Numbered from the stretch's first letter, positions 50,209 through 59,731 are shown. The stretch is 64,000 nucleotides of DNA from Neglectibacter timonensis (GCF_900048895.1 NZ_LT160640.1:682001-746000), one strand, 5' to 3'. The notes: generated from the letters alone by a model not told the origin. Translations and numbers: made by a program.

Positions 50209-50445
50209 GTTTTTATTTTACGGGACTTCTGCAATTTTGTCAATCCATAGAATATCGAACTTGCATCGCATGAAAAAGGCAATGCTGAAAACGGGATATC
50301 TATCTGCCTATCCCTATCGTACCCGGTTGCAAAAAAACAAAACTATTCCTCGGGGTTTCCCCTGTAGACGCTGCCATTGGAAAGAAAGAAAATGCGCCGG
50401 AACAGATACGCCCGATAAATTGCATTAAAAATCTATATGCCTTAC
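50209..50445. other. Spacer between rnpB and the AT-rich gene
   Basis: No gene seen. The rnpB promoter should lie near its right end of transcription (50215-50260), but I see no clear -10/-35 pair. Confidence 0.3.
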
Positions 50446-51522
50446 TTAATTACGTATTTCTGTTCCTTTTAAATATTCTACATACTGTTGTATTTCTTTT
50501 TCTGTAGAATCATATGGAATTATATTTATAAACCCTTCTCTACATAAAATTTTGTAATACCCATACTCACTTTGCCCCTTTTCATATACCTCAGAATTTA
50601 TGCTTTTCCCCAAAGCAATGTAATTATCAATATGCAATTTTTCGCATATTTTTTTATTGATTACTGTTGGATTTATCAATGCTGTCTGAATATATCCCAT
50701 AGAATATATATTTTCAAGTTTTAAATCGTTGCGTGCATCCATAGAAATTAAAACCAAAGCGTCTATATTACTATCTAATAATTTTTCATATACTCCTCTT
50801 GAACGATTAAATAAATATGCAAAAAACTCTTCAAATGAAGTTGAGGCATTTATAAAAAGTACGCCTACATTAAAAGGAATATATCCAGATAAATTTACTC
50901 CTCTACATTTATTGATTATTCTCTTTATGTTTTGTCCTGTTTGATAATAATATGTGCTTGCTTGTAAAATAATGGCATCTGAATCTTGTTTTAATTTCTC
51001 TGAATTTCTCAAATCAGGAAACAACGGTTTAATAAGTTTCTGCCCATCAATAATTTTTAATCCGCTTTCTTTTATAAAAGGGTCACAGGTAAGGGTTTTC
51101 ACTTCTGAATTTACTATATATTCCTTATTTGAATCTATATCTCTCAGTAAAAATGAATATTCAAACTTTTTCCCATTATCATAAATGGAAATACTTTCAT
51201 CAAAAATCTGTTGTAACATATCTACTGAGTTAGTCTTAATAAGTCCAATATATAAATAGTAGAACCATACTACTTCACTGATGCTCTGATTATACTTAAT
51301 ATATGAGAATACACCACCTTCTATTGATTTGCATTTTTTAAGAAATGATTTCACAATATCATCTTTGTTAGTAAGTGCCTTTATTAATATAATCAGTTCT
51401 AATATCATAGACTCAGGTGTATTCGGGTAATTATTGAATGGATGATTTGAAGGATAATTCAATTTCTCAAGCTCACATTTTACAAACGCAACAGCATTTG
51501 TATATACTTTTTCTGTATTCAA
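50446..51522 (-). CDS. AT-rich orphan protein (358 residues), possible PD-(D/E)XK nuclease-like
   Basis: Not recognised. Base composition (about 30% GC by eye) and codon use (AAT, ATA, TTA) differ sharply from neighbours near 48-50% GC, indicating recent acquisition. No membrane segment. FEYSFLLRDIDSNKEYIVNSEVKTLTCDP (about 120-148) contains an ExK after an Asp-bearing strand, reminiscent of a restriction-nuclease core; this is speculative. A lone gene with no partner, between rnpB and pncB. Confidence 0.6.
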   Translation of the reverse strand: MNTEKVYTNAVAFVKCELEKLNYPSNHPFNNYPNTPESMILELIILIKALTNKDDIVKSFLKKCKSIEGGVFSYIKYNQSISEVVWFYYLYIGLIKTNSVDMLQQIFDESISIYDNGKKFEYSFLLRDIDSNKEYIVNSEVKTLTCDPFIKESGLKIIDGQKLIKPLFPDLRNSEKLKQDSDAIILQASTYYYQTGQNIKRIINKCRGVNLSGYIPFNVGVLFINASTSFEEFFAYLFNRSRGVYEKLLDSNIDALVLISMDARNDLKLENIYSMGYIQTALINPTVINKKICEKLHIDNYIALGKSINSEVYEKGQSEYGYYKILCREGFINIIPYDSTEKEIQQYVEYLKGTEIRN

Positions 51523-51615
51523 AATTTCTACCTCCAGTTTTCCTTATGATACTGGTTATTACTAATGCAATTATTATACATCAGAACAAGTCCTGATTCC
51601 AATGGTAAGTATAGA

Positions 51616-51661
51616 AAAGGACGCCAAGAAAAGTATTTCTACCTTCCTTGGCGTCTTTTCC
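51616..51661. terminator. Bidirectional terminator between pncB and the AT-rich gene
   Basis: AAAAGGACGCCAAG and CTTGGCGTCTTTT stem with an 18-nt loop, with T-runs either way. Confidence 0.75.
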
Positions 51662-51747
51662 TAAACAACACCTGCAATGGCTAGTCTTATGACGTGTTTT
51701 TAATTACTTTCTTATGAAGCGTTAGCAAAAAGCGCATCTTTCTTTTT

Positions 51748-53205
51748 TCAATAAGTCTTTTCCGAAAGCATGCGGTTCTTTTCATCCCAAAGCCTTTGAG
51801 AAAGATCCACATAGTAATTATGAGGATTTTCAAAGCGGGTAACCTCTTCCCAAAGAGTATCCACCTGCGCCATGCAGTAGGCACGGATCGCTCCCAGCGC
51901 CCTGGGCGTATAAACACATTCCCCGCCCTTAAAAATTTGCGTCAGCAACGGCACTGCCCGGAAATTTTCCACCGTCTTCCGTTTCCAGATATGATCCGGG
52001 TCAAAAATCGTATAGGGCTTCTCATCCTCAATCACCTCGTCATGCATGGTGATGACATCCGCAATCGCCTTATCGGTTTCCCGATCAAAAAGTCGCCAGA
52101 CATTTTTAAAACACGGTGTGGTAATCTTTGTCACGTTTTCACTGATTTTTATCTTCGGAATCAGGCTGCCGTCCGCCCTCTCGACAGCGGCAAGCTTATA
52201 CACGCCGCCGAATACCGGTTCTGATGACGAAGTGATCAGGCGCTCGCCAACCCCAAAAGAATCCACCTTTGCCCCCTGCATCAGCATATCCCGGATGATA
52301 TACTCATCCAACGAGTTGGATGCACAGATTTTGCAATCCTCAAATCCAGCCTCGTCCAGCATCCTTCTGGCTTTTCTGGAAAGGTAGGTGATATCGCCGC
52401 TGTCGATGCGTATGCCTGCCGGACGGAAGCCTTGGGGTACCAGCACCTCGTTGAACACTTTGATTGCATTGGGAACACCCGATTTTAAAACATTGTAGGT
52501 ATCCACCAAAAGCACACAATTGCCAGGGTACTCCGTAGCATAGGCTTTGAACGCCTCATACTCGCTGTCGAAAAGCTGCACCCAGCTGTGGGCCATCGTA
52601 CCCAGCGCCGGCACACCAAAAAGCTGGTCGCTGATTGTACATGCAGTACCCGCACATCCGCCAATATAGGCGGCACGGGCGCCGTAAACCGCCCCGTCAA
52701 ACCCCTGCGCTCTGCGGGAGCCGAATTCCATTACGGCCCTTCCCTGCGCTGCACGGACAATACGATTGGTTTTTGTGGCAATGAGGCTCTGATGATTGAT
52801 GCAGAGCAGAACCATTGTTTCAATAAACTGAGCTTGAATAGCCGGTCCGCGTACCGTTATAATTGGCTCTCCCGGAAAGATAGGGGTGCCTTCCGGCACA
52901 GCCCACACGTCACAGCAAAATTTGAAGTTCTTCAGATACTCCAGGAATTCCGCGTTAAAAATATTCTTGGATCGCAGATAGTCGATATCTTCCTCTGTAA
53001 ACCGAAGCTCGGAAAGGTATTCCACCAGCTGTTCAACACCAGCCATAATGGCAAACCCGCCGTCATCCGGAACCTTTCGGAAAAACATGTCAAAATAACA
53101 GATTCGATCCTTGAACTCATTGGCAAAATACCCATTCGCCATGGTAAGCTCATAAAAATCGGTCAACATGGTGAGATTCTTTTCTCCATAAAAACTCTTA
53201 CTCAT
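51748..53205 (-). CDS. pncB: Nicotinate phosphoribosyltransferase
   Basis: Makes nicotinate mononucleotide from nicotinate and PRPP in NAD salvage. 485 residues. MLTDFYELTMANGY at the N terminus; EFGSRRAQGFDGAVYGARAAYIGG; GTMAHSWVQ with the catalytic His that is phosphorylated; GIRIDSGDITYLSRKAR and FGVGERLITS form the PRPP-phosphate site. Monocistronic, ending about 90 bp before a terminator. Confidence 0.95.
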   Translation of the reverse strand: MSKSFYGEKNLTMLTDFYELTMANGYFANEFKDRICYFDMFFRKVPDDGGFAIMAGVEQLVEYLSELRFTEEDIDYLRSKNIFNAEFLEYLKNFKFCCDVWAVPEGTPIFPGEPIITVRGPAIQAQFIETMVLLCINHQSLIATKTNRIVRAAQGRAVMEFGSRRAQGFDGAVYGARAAYIGGCAGTACTISDQLFGVPALGTMAHSWVQLFDSEYEAFKAYATEYPGNCVLLVDTYNVLKSGVPNAIKVFNEVLVPQGFRPAGIRIDSGDITYLSRKARRMLDEAGFEDCKICASNSLDEYIIRDMLMQGAKVDSFGVGERLITSSSEPVFGGVYKLAAVERADGSLIPKIKISENVTKITTPCFKNVWRLFDRETDKAIADVITMHDEVIEDEKPYTIFDPDHIWKRKTVENFRAVPLLTQIFKGGECVYTPRALGAIRAYCMAQVDTLWEEVTRFENPHNYYVDLSQRLWDEKNRMLSEKTY

Positions 53206-53397
53206 TTTTAAATCTCTTTTCTTCCGAATTTTTCAGCAGCCCGTTCCGCGCCAGCCTGTAGAATCCTTCTTATTATATCAATTTTCAGTAAAAAGTACAG
53301 CTCTATTTTGCACTTGCAAGCTCTAAAGAAACACTGATCTTTTTAAAATAATTTGTATATTTTCCAAATGCATCCATAAAATATTCGGGAAAACAGA

Positions 53398-53425
53398 TTG
53401 ATTTTTTCCCATTTTTCTTTATAAT
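53398..53425 (+). promoter_or_regulatory. Promoter for the small XRE gene
   Basis: TTGATT (53398-53403), a 16-bp spacer and TATAAT (53420-53425). Confidence 0.65.
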
Positions 53426-53485
53426 ATATAATAAAGGTTTAAAATGGATTTATAATTATTATATAGAAATCCGAGGTGGATGGCC

Positions 53486-53737
53486 ATGAGATTGAGAAGC
53501 CAGCCCTTAGGCAATAAAAACTTGATTGGTGCCCGGGTAGAAGCTGCACGAAAGAGCCAGGGCATGAAACAGAAGGAACTCCTTGCTCAGCTTCAGGTAC
53601 GGGGGGTAGACCTGAATGCTTCTGGCCTCTCCAAATTAGAAGGTCAGATCCGTTTTGTGACTGATTTTGAACTTCTGGCTTTGTCCGATATTTTAGGCGT
53701 CTCAGTAGTATGGCTTTTAACCGGCGAAGATAAATAG
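53486..53737 (+). CDS. Small XRE-family HTH protein
   Basis: 83 residues: IGARVEAARKSQGMKQKELLAQL, then LNASGLSKLEGQIRFVTDFELLALSDILGVSVVWLLTGED, a single HTH_3 domain with almost nothing else. ATG 53486 is 6 nt after GAGGTGG; ATG 53480 would leave no spacing. Own promoter and terminator. Target unknown; similar stand-alone HTH proteins are common in Clostridia. Confidence 0.85.
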   Translation: MRLRSQPLGNKNLIGARVEAARKSQGMKQKELLAQLQVRGVDLNASGLSKLEGQIRFVTDFELLALSDILGVSVVWLLTGEDK

Positions 53738-53746
53738 TGTTACTGC

Positions 53747-53778
53747 AAAGGGTTCCGCTTTGAAGCGGAACCCTTTTT
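53747..53778 (+). terminator. Terminator after the XRE gene
   Basis: Stem AAAGGGTTCCGCTT/AAGCGGAACCCTTT with a 2-nt apex, then TTTTC. Confidence 0.92.
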
Positions 53779-53885
53779 CTATTCCCAGCGTGTATAAAAA
53801 CCATCCTTATCAATACTATAATGTTAGGAGTGATGGATTTTACCAATCCACAATAACTATAGGCTGCTCCCGGAAGGCGGAAATC

Positions 53886-54977
53886 ATGTTTCAAAAAAGT
53901 GAAATCAAACGAATCCTGCCATTGCTGCTATTTTTTCTATGTTATACGCTTTTGTTTATCATTTGGGTTAAAACTTTCTTTTATACTTTGCCTTTCCTGC
54001 TAGGTTTAATCCTTGCAATTCTCATTCAGCCATTTATTGGCTTTCTGGAAAAGAAGCTGCATTTTCCCCGTACTGTAGCCTCTCTAGCTGTTACCCTTGT
54101 TGTCCTCACAGCAGTATTTGCAGCCATTGCTTTTTTAGGATTTTTTGCCATCAAGGAGATAGCATCCTTCCTTATCACAGTTTCCAGCGGAAATTTTACT
54201 GGGTTCTCCGAACCTGTCACACATTTTTTGAACCGTATTGGAGAATTTCTCGGCCAGTTCAATATCGATTTTGTAAACAGTAATAAACAGGAACTTTTGG
54301 AGCTGGTCCAAAACAGTATGGATCTCATTGCGGCATGCTTGAGTACGGTGTTGTCAGTAGTCACGTCACTTCCCACGGTAATCACGCTGTGCATTGTGCT
54401 GATCTTCTCTACCTTCTTCCTCGCCAGAGATCTGAAGCAGCTGCAGGCATGGGTGAAATCCATCATCAGTGCAAGCGCTGTATTTCACCTGAAAAGCGCT
54501 GCAGAAAACAGCAGCGGCACAGGAAGAAAATATATGCTTTCCTACCTTTTAATCTACTTTATCACCTTTTGCGAAACCTATGTCATTCTCACCATTCTTG
54601 GAATCCCCTACCCGTTGACCATCAGTCTGATTACTGCCGTTGCCGATCTTCTTCCAATTCTTGGTCCCGGAATTGTTTTTACCCCTCTGGCTATCTATCA
54701 GCTTCTGATCGGCGCCTATTCCCGGGGAATAGGCCTTCTTATCGGCTGGCTGATTATCACCTGTATTCGTCAAATCATCGAACCAAAGCTGGTATCTTCA
54801 ACGGCGAAAGTACATCCGCTGGGAATGCTCTGCGCCATATATTTTTCCTTGGTTTCAGGAAGCATTTGGGTCTTATTCTACGTGATGGGGCTTCTTATAC
54901 TTTATTCAGCGTTCAAAGAAACAGGGGCTCTTCCCTCGCTTACCCACAATAACAAGAACACCCGGTCTGAATTCTGA
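53886..54977 (+). CDS. AI-2E/YtvI-family permease
   Basis: 363-residue membrane protein of the AI-2E transporter superfamily, closest in layout to the sporulation protein YtvI. Paired N-terminal helices (LPLLLFFLCYTLLFIIWVK, LPFLLGLILAILIQPF), a central hydrophilic helical region (NRIGEFLGQFNIDF), and C-terminal helices with the family motif ITAVADLLPILGPG and RQIIEPKLVSS. The substrate is unknown. ATG 53886 follows GGAAGGCGGA. The stop lies in the terminator stem. Confidence 0.87.
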   Translation: MFQKSEIKRILPLLLFFLCYTLLFIIWVKTFFYTLPFLLGLILAILIQPFIGFLEKKLHFPRTVASLAVTLVVLTAVFAAIAFLGFFAIKEIASFLITVSSGNFTGFSEPVTHFLNRIGEFLGQFNIDFVNSNKQELLELVQNSMDLIAACLSTVLSVVTSLPTVITLCIVLIFSTFFLARDLKQLQAWVKSIISASAVFHLKSAAENSSGTGRKYMLSYLLIYFITFCETYVILTILGIPYPLTISLITAVADLLPILGPGIVFTPLAIYQLLIGAYSRGIGLLIGWLIITCIRQIIEPKLVSSTAKVHPLGMLCAIYFSLVSGSIWVLFYVMGLLILYSAFKETGALPSLTHNNKNTRSEF

Positions 54978-54999
54978 TTTCAGACCGGGTGTTCTTGTT
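54951..54999. terminator. Bidirectional terminator overlapping the permease stop
   Basis: Perfect 21-bp stem starting AACAAGAACACCCGG with a 7-nt loop (TTCTGAT), containing the permease stop. It also serves the convergent aminotransferase gene. Confidence 0.9.
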
Positions 55000-55018
55000 A
55001 TTGCAGTAACTTAGATCC

Positions 55019-56302
55019 TTATGCACGTTCAGAGAGCAGTTTTTCAGAAGCAGCTAGCCGTACACAAATACAGAGCAGATGCATTGCCCCGGCAAGTTCT
55101 TCTTCCGGCGGGAAGGTGGGCGCGATACGGATATTGCTGTCATTGGGATCCTGTCCATAGGGGTAGGTGGCCCCCGCATCGGTCAGGATCACGCCCGCTT
55201 CCTTGCAAAGCCCTACCACACGCTTAGCACACCCATTCATCACATCTAGATTTACAAAATAACCGCCATTGGGTTCACTCCATTTGGCAATGCCTAAATC
55301 CCCGAGTTCTTTTTCCAGAACATCTACCACCAGTTTGAACTTTGACTCCAAAATTTTCCGGTGTCCCTGCATCAGGGATCGAACACCGTCGATATCGTGC
55401 AGAAAAAGGATGTGCCGGAGCTGGTTAAGCTTATCGGGACCAATTGTCTGCACATTGAAGCGTTCTTTCAATTCGGCAATATTATTTTTGCTGGCAGCCA
55501 GTGCAGCCACTCCTGCGCCAGGGAAGGAAATCTTTGAGGTTGAAGCAAAAAAAAGCACATTGTCTTCTGTTCCTTGTTTCAGGCATTCCTCGTACAGATT
55601 CAGCAGCGTATCCGGCGTATCCGTCAAGTCATGAACGCAGTAAGCGTTGTCCCACATAATACGGAAATCTTTCGCGGCGGGATGCAGGGATGCAAAACGG
55701 CGCACTGTTTCGTCAGAATAGGTGATGCCCGTGGGATTGGAATATTTCGGCACACACCAACAGCCTTTGATCGTCTCATCCTCCTGTACCAGCCGTTCGA
55801 TTATATCCATATCGGGGCCGGTTTTCAGCATGGGGACAGGAATCATTTCAATGCCGAAATATTCTGTAACGGCGAAATGCCGGTCATAGCCGGGAGCTGG
55901 GCACAGAAATTTCACAGAATCCTGCTTGCACCAGGGAGCATATCCGCTGTAGCCGTGAGTATATCCCTTGGAAACACAGTCAAACATCATCTGAAGGCTG
56001 GAATTATTCCCCAATATTATCTGCTCTGCAGGTACGCCAATCATTGCACTGAAGATCCCTCTCATTTCGGGAAGGCCATTCCAAACGCCGTAGTTCCGGC
56101 AGTCATCTCCATCGGAATTAGCAAATTCACTTCTCGCCCGAAGTGCTTCCAGCACGCCCAAAGCCAAATCCAGCTGCTTGGCACAGGGCTTCCCCCGGGC
56201 CATATTCAGTTTCAGTTTGAGCGCCTTGAAATCCTCATACTGTCCAAGGGCATTATCATGCAGCTTTCGAATTTCTTCATTTCTCATAGCGGCCAGTTTC
56301 AT
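55019..56302 (-). CDS. Class I aminotransferase (aspartate aminotransferase-like, PF12897 type)
   Basis: 427 residues. NMARGKPCAKQLDLA near the N terminus, CPAPGYDRHFAVTEYFGIEMIPVPM, CVPKYSNPTGITYSDETVRR, WDNAYCVHDL, and FFASTSKISFPGAGVA with the PLP lysine. These match the atypical family first described as aspartate aminotransferases distinct from AspC. Probably amino-acid/keto-acid transamination; substrate range unknown. Monocistronic with promoter 56380-56408. Confidence 0.88.
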   Translation of the reverse strand: MKLAAMRNEEIRKLHDNALGQYEDFKALKLKLNMARGKPCAKQLDLALGVLEALRARSEFANSDGDDCRNYGVWNGLPEMRGIFSAMIGVPAEQIILGNNSSLQMMFDCVSKGYTHGYSGYAPWCKQDSVKFLCPAPGYDRHFAVTEYFGIEMIPVPMLKTGPDMDIIERLVQEDETIKGCWCVPKYSNPTGITYSDETVRRFASLHPAAKDFRIMWDNAYCVHDLTDTPDTLLNLYEECLKQGTEDNVLFFASTSKISFPGAGVAALAASKNNIAELKERFNVQTIGPDKLNQLRHILFLHDIDGVRSLMQGHRKILESKFKLVVDVLEKELGDLGIAKWSEPNGGYFVNLDVMNGCAKRVVGLCKEAGVILTDAGATYPYGQDPNDSNIRIAPTFPPEEELAGAMHLLCICVRLAASEKLLSERA

Positions 56303-56379
56303 CTAAAGCATCTCCTATAATTAGGGTCTTGAATAAAAACATTTTCAGTAGATTCATTTTTTCAAATCAAACTTCCTGT

Positions 56380-56408
56380 ATTTTAATATATCAGGCAATA
56401 AAATGCAA
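56380..56408 (-). promoter_or_regulatory. Promoter for the aminotransferase gene
   Basis: Minus strand TTGCAT (56403-56408), a 17-bp spacer and TAAAAT (56380-56385). The rest of 56303-56618 holds only this and the divergent promoter below. Confidence 0.7.
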
Positions 56409-56536
56409 GATTATTTGTGCAGTCCTGCATTTTTTCTGTTTTGCATCATTATACTGCGGTTTAAACAGCTTTTCTGTGCAATCTCATAATATCCACAGAA
56501 CGAAATGAAAACCCGCCGTTCTCCTGTAATTTCAAA

Positions 56537-56565
56537 TTGTAGTTTGCTTTGTTTCGTGGTATAAT
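56537..56565 (+). promoter_or_regulatory. Promoter for the PurF-like gene
   Basis: TTGTAG (56537-56542), a 17-bp spacer and TATAAT (56560-56565). No PurR box was recognised. Confidence 0.65.
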
Positions 56566-56618
56566 ATCAGCGATATTTTTGTAATAAACCGGGAATATAA
56601 CAGCAATGGAGGATCTGT

Positions 56619-58025
56619 ATGGGCGGATTTTTTGGAGTAGCATCAAAAGAAGACTGCATGTTTGATCTGTTTTTCGGCACCGATTACCATTCCCACTTAG
56701 GCACACGACGGGCCGGTATGGCTGTCTACAGTGATGAAAAAGGGTTCGACCGTGCAATTCACAACATCGAAAATTCTCCGTTCCGCACTAAATTTGACAA
56801 GGATATTGGCTGCATGGAAGGACGCCTCGGCATCGGCTGTATCAGTGATTACGAGCCACAGCCGCTGATCGTCCGCTCGCATCACGGCACCTACGCCATC
56901 GTAACCGTAGGCAAGATTAATAACACAAATGAAATCGTGAAGCAGCTGTTCTCTTCCGGTCACTCCCATTTTCTCGAAATGAGCGGCGGCGACATCAATG
57001 CTACTGAATTGGTCGCCGCTGTGATCAACCAAAAAGATAATTTAATTGAAGGAATTCAGTACGCCCAGGAAACTATCGAGGGTTCCATGACAATGCTGCT
57101 TCTGACTCCGAAGGGAATTTACGCAGCCAGGGACAAGCTAGGCCGCACACCGGTCTGTGTAGCGCAGAAGGACGGCGCCTGCTGCATCTCCTTTGAAAGT
57201 TTTGCCCATCTGAATTTGGGGTATACCCAAGAGCGGGAATTGGGACCTGGTGAAATTGTTATCGTGACACCGGAAGGAGCAAAAACTCTGGTCAAGCCCG
57301 GAAAAGACATGAAAATCTGCACCTTTCTTTGGGTATATTACGGATACCCTTCCTCTTCCTATGAGGGCATCAGCGTGGAAAAAATGCGTTACCGCTGCGG
57401 CGCCATGCTGGCGAAGCGGGACAATGTCAATCCCGACACTGTGGCTGGCGTCCCCGATTCAGGCACCGCACACGCCATAGGTTACGCCAACCAATCGGGA
57501 ATTCCCTTCTCCAGGCCCTTCATCAAGTATACGCCGACGTGGCCGCGTTCTTTCATGCCCACCATTCAAAGTCAGAGAAATCTTATCGCAAAAATGAAAT
57601 TGATTCCTGTCCACGATCTTATTCAGGACCGGAGCCTGCTTCTCATCGATGATTCCATTGTGCGGGGTACACAGCTTCGGGAAACCACAGAGTTTTTGTA
57701 CCAAAGCGGCGCCAGGGAGGTGCACGTGCGTCCTGCTTGTCCTCCTCTGCTCTATGGCTGCAAATATCTGAATTTTTCCCGTTCCACCTCCTTAATGGAT
57801 TTAATTACACGCCGTGTCATCCGGGATTTGGAGGGCACCGGAGAACCTACAAATATAAAAAAGTACTCCGATCCGGAGGCTGCAGAATATCAGCAAATGG
57901 TAGATATCATCGAAAAGAAATTGAGCTTCACCACGCTTCGCTATCACCGGCTTGACGACATGATCGAATCGGTGGGGCTGGATAAGTGCAAACTCTGCAC
58001 GTACTGCTGGGACGGCAAGGAATAA
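56619..58025 (+). CDS. PurF-like amidophosphoribosyltransferase paralogue lacking the glutaminase cysteine
   Basis: 468 residues with the two-domain PurF plan. The phosphoribosyltransferase half is intact: VAGVPDSGTAHAIGYA and the PRPP loop LLLIDDSIVRGTQL, with C-terminal cysteines CKLCTYC possibly for an Fe-S cluster. The N-terminal glutaminase half starts MGGFFGVAS where true PurF has MCGIFGI, so the nucleophile Cys is Gly. The glutamine-site HxRYST and HNGN motifs are also replaced (GIGCISDYEPQPL, TVGKINN). It may use ammonia or do another PRPP reaction. GGAGG precedes this ATG; no upstream start restores a Cys. Confidence 0.88.
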   Translation: MGGFFGVASKEDCMFDLFFGTDYHSHLGTRRAGMAVYSDEKGFDRAIHNIENSPFRTKFDKDIGCMEGRLGIGCISDYEPQPLIVRSHHGTYAIVTVGKINNTNEIVKQLFSSGHSHFLEMSGGDINATELVAAVINQKDNLIEGIQYAQETIEGSMTMLLLTPKGIYAARDKLGRTPVCVAQKDGACCISFESFAHLNLGYTQERELGPGEIVIVTPEGAKTLVKPGKDMKICTFLWVYYGYPSSSYEGISVEKMRYRCGAMLAKRDNVNPDTVAGVPDSGTAHAIGYANQSGIPFSRPFIKYTPTWPRSFMPTIQSQRNLIAKMKLIPVHDLIQDRSLLLIDDSIVRGTQLRETTEFLYQSGAREVHVRPACPPLLYGCKYLNFSRSTSLMDLITRRVIRDLEGTGEPTNIKKYSDPEAAEYQQMVDIIEKKLSFTTLRYHRLDDMIESVGLDKCKLCTYCWDGKE

Positions 58026-58035
58026 AAACAGGCAT

Positions 58036-58076
58036 AAAAAACATCCTGTCGGAAATTTTCCGGCAGGATGTTTTTC
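58036..58076 (+). terminator. Terminator between the PurF-like gene and asnS (convergent)
   Basis: AAAAACATCCTG..CAGGATGTTTTT stem of about 18 bp with one mismatch, with T-runs both ways. Confidence 0.92.
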
Positions 58077-58089
58077 TGATTTCTGTCGA

Positions 58090-59484
58090 TTAAAATTCAG
58101 CCGAACCTGTGGTGCGGGGGAACGGAAGCACATCACGAATATTGGAAATGCCCGTAAGATACATGACCAGACGCTCGAATCCGATACCAAAGCCGGCATG
58201 TTTATTGCCGCCATATTTCCGCAGGTCAAGATACCACCAATAATCCTCCTCATTGAGCCCCAACTCCCGGATCCGGTCCAGCAGCACATCATAGCGTTCC
58301 TCACGCTGACTGGCTCCTACCAGCTCCCCAATACCGGGCACCAGCAGATCTGTCGCGGCCACAGTGCGGCCGTCATCATTAAGCCGCATATAGAAAGCCT
58401 TGATTTCTTTCGGGTAATCCGTAACAAAAACCGGTTTTCCAAAATGCTTTTCCGTCAGATACTTTTCATGCTCCGTCTGAAGATCCACACCCCAGGAAAC
58501 CTTGTATTCGAATTCATCGTTGTGCTGCTCCAAAATTTTCACCGCATCCGTATAAGACACTCGCACAAAGTCAGATTCCATTACATGGCGAAGCCTTTCC
58601 AGCAGGCCCTTATCCACGAAAGCGTTGCAGAATTCCAAATCCTGAGGGCAGGTTTCCAGCACATAGCTTACTACATACTTGATCACCGCTTCGATCACAT
58701 CCATATCGTCCGTCAGGTCGGCAAAAGCCATTTCCGGCTCGATCATCCAGAATTCAGCTGCGTGGCGCTGCGTATAGGAGCGTTCCGCACGGAACGTGGG
58801 CCCGAAAGTGTACACCTTTGAAAAGGCCATGGCCATACATTCCGCTTCCAACTGTCCGGAAACCGTCAGAGATGTCGGCTTTTGGAAAAAATCCTCTTTG
58901 TATTCCACCTTGCCTTCTTCTGTACGGGAAGGATTTTCCAGGTCCAGAGTGGTCACCTGGAACATCTCCCCGGCTCCCTCGCAGTCGCTGCCTGTGATAA
59001 TGGGAGTATGGGCGTAGACAAAACCGTTTTCCTGAAAAAACTTGTGTACCCCAAAAGCAGCAGCGGAGCGGACACGGAACGCCGCACTGTAAAGGTTTGT
59101 GCGGGGCCGCAGGTGAGCAATCGTCCGCAGATACTCCACACTATGACGCTTTTTCTGCAAAGGATATTCCGGTGTAGATGCTCCCTCAATTTCAATTTTA
59201 CTCGCATGGATCTCAAAGGGCTGTTTAGCCTCAGGCGTCGCCAGCAGCATCCCGGTAACTTTGAGGGCAGCCCCCACGTTTTGAGATGCAATTCCTTTAA
59301 AATTCTCTATCTTCCCATCTTCGAAAACAACCTGCACGCCCTTGAATGAGCTGCCGTCATTCAAATCGATAAATCCCAACGTTTTGGAATCGCGGATCGA
59401 TCTGGCCCATCCGCAGACAGTCACTGTCTTTCCCTCGTAGGAGGAAAGATCCTTATAAAATGCCGCTACTTCGTCTCTTTTCAT
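58090..59484 (-). CDS. asnS: Asparaginyl-tRNA synthetase
   Basis: Charges tRNA-Asn. 464 residues, class IIb. The N-terminal OB-fold anticodon domain contains [25 protein letters not shown]. Motif 2 is [25 protein letters not shown], and motif 3 [27 protein letters not shown]. AsnRS (not AspRS) is indicated by the [11 protein letters not shown] form and the ending. A GGAGGGAG site lies unusually far (about 28 nt) upstream with a hairpin between it and the ATG. Confidence 0.95.
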   Translation of the reverse strand: MKRDEVAAFYKDLSSYEGKTVTVCGWARSIRDSKTLGFIDLNDGSSFKGVQVVFEDGKIENFKGIASQNVGAALKVTGMLLATPEAKQPFEIHASKIEIEGASTPEYPLQKKRHSVEYLRTIAHLRPRTNLYSAAFRVRSAAAFGVHKFFQENGFVYAHTPIITGSDCEGAGEMFQVTTLDLENPSRTEEGKVEYKEDFFQKPTSLTVSGQLEAECMAMAFSKVYTFGPTFRAERSYTQRHAAEFWMIEPEMAFADLTDDMDVIEAVIKYVVSYVLETCPQDLEFCNAFVDKGLLERLRHVMESDFVRVSYTDAVKILEQHNDEFEYKVSWGVDLQTEHEKYLTEKHFGKPVFVTDYPKEIKAFYMRLNDDGRTVAATDLLVPGIGELVGASQREERYDVLLDRIRELGLNEEDYWWYLDLRKYGGNKHAGFGIGFERLVMYLTGISNIRDVLPFPRTTGSAEF

Positions 59485-59554
59485 ACTGCCGCAGCCCGTC
59501 TTTGACGGGATGCTCCCTCCATTTCTTTCATCCAATTCAAGATATCTTTTCCTA

Positions 59555-59583
59555 ATCATACCGCAAGCATATCGCCTGTTCAA
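59555..59583 (-). promoter_or_regulatory. Promoter for asnS
   Basis: Minus strand TTGAAC (59578-59583), a 17-bp spacer and TATGAT (59555-59560), right after the tRNA-Ser terminator. It rules out the longer in-frame starts of asnS. Confidence 0.72.
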
Positions 59584-59594
59584 GGAAAATATAG

Positions 59595-59626
59595 AAAAAA
59601 GCGCCGAATTCTGAGAATTCAGCGCT
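59595..59626 (-). terminator. Terminator of tRNA-Ser
   Basis: Minus strand stem AGCGCTGAATTCT/AGAATTCGGCGCT (one mismatch), then TTTTTT. Confidence 0.87.
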
Positions 59627-59628
59627 CT

Positions 59629-59714
59629 TGGCGGAGAGGATGCGACTCGAACGCACAATGCCTTGCGGCACACCACATTTCCAATGTGGCTCCTTACCAT
59701 TAGAATACCTCTCC
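59629..59714 (-). tRNA. tRNA-Ser (anticodon GGA)
   Basis: 86 nt including encoded CCA. Acceptor GGAGAGG/CCTCTCC, discriminator G, anticodon arm CCACA-TTGGAAA-TGTGG giving GGA, long variable arm TGCCGCAAGGCA, T-arm TGCG-TTCGAGT-CGCA. Confidence 0.97.
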
Positions 59715-59731
59715 GTATCCTCGGCTTAAAT

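Noticed and set aside
50030-50428. 132-codon frame across rnpB
   Set aside because: It lies on the opposite strand of the clearly recognisable RNase P RNA.
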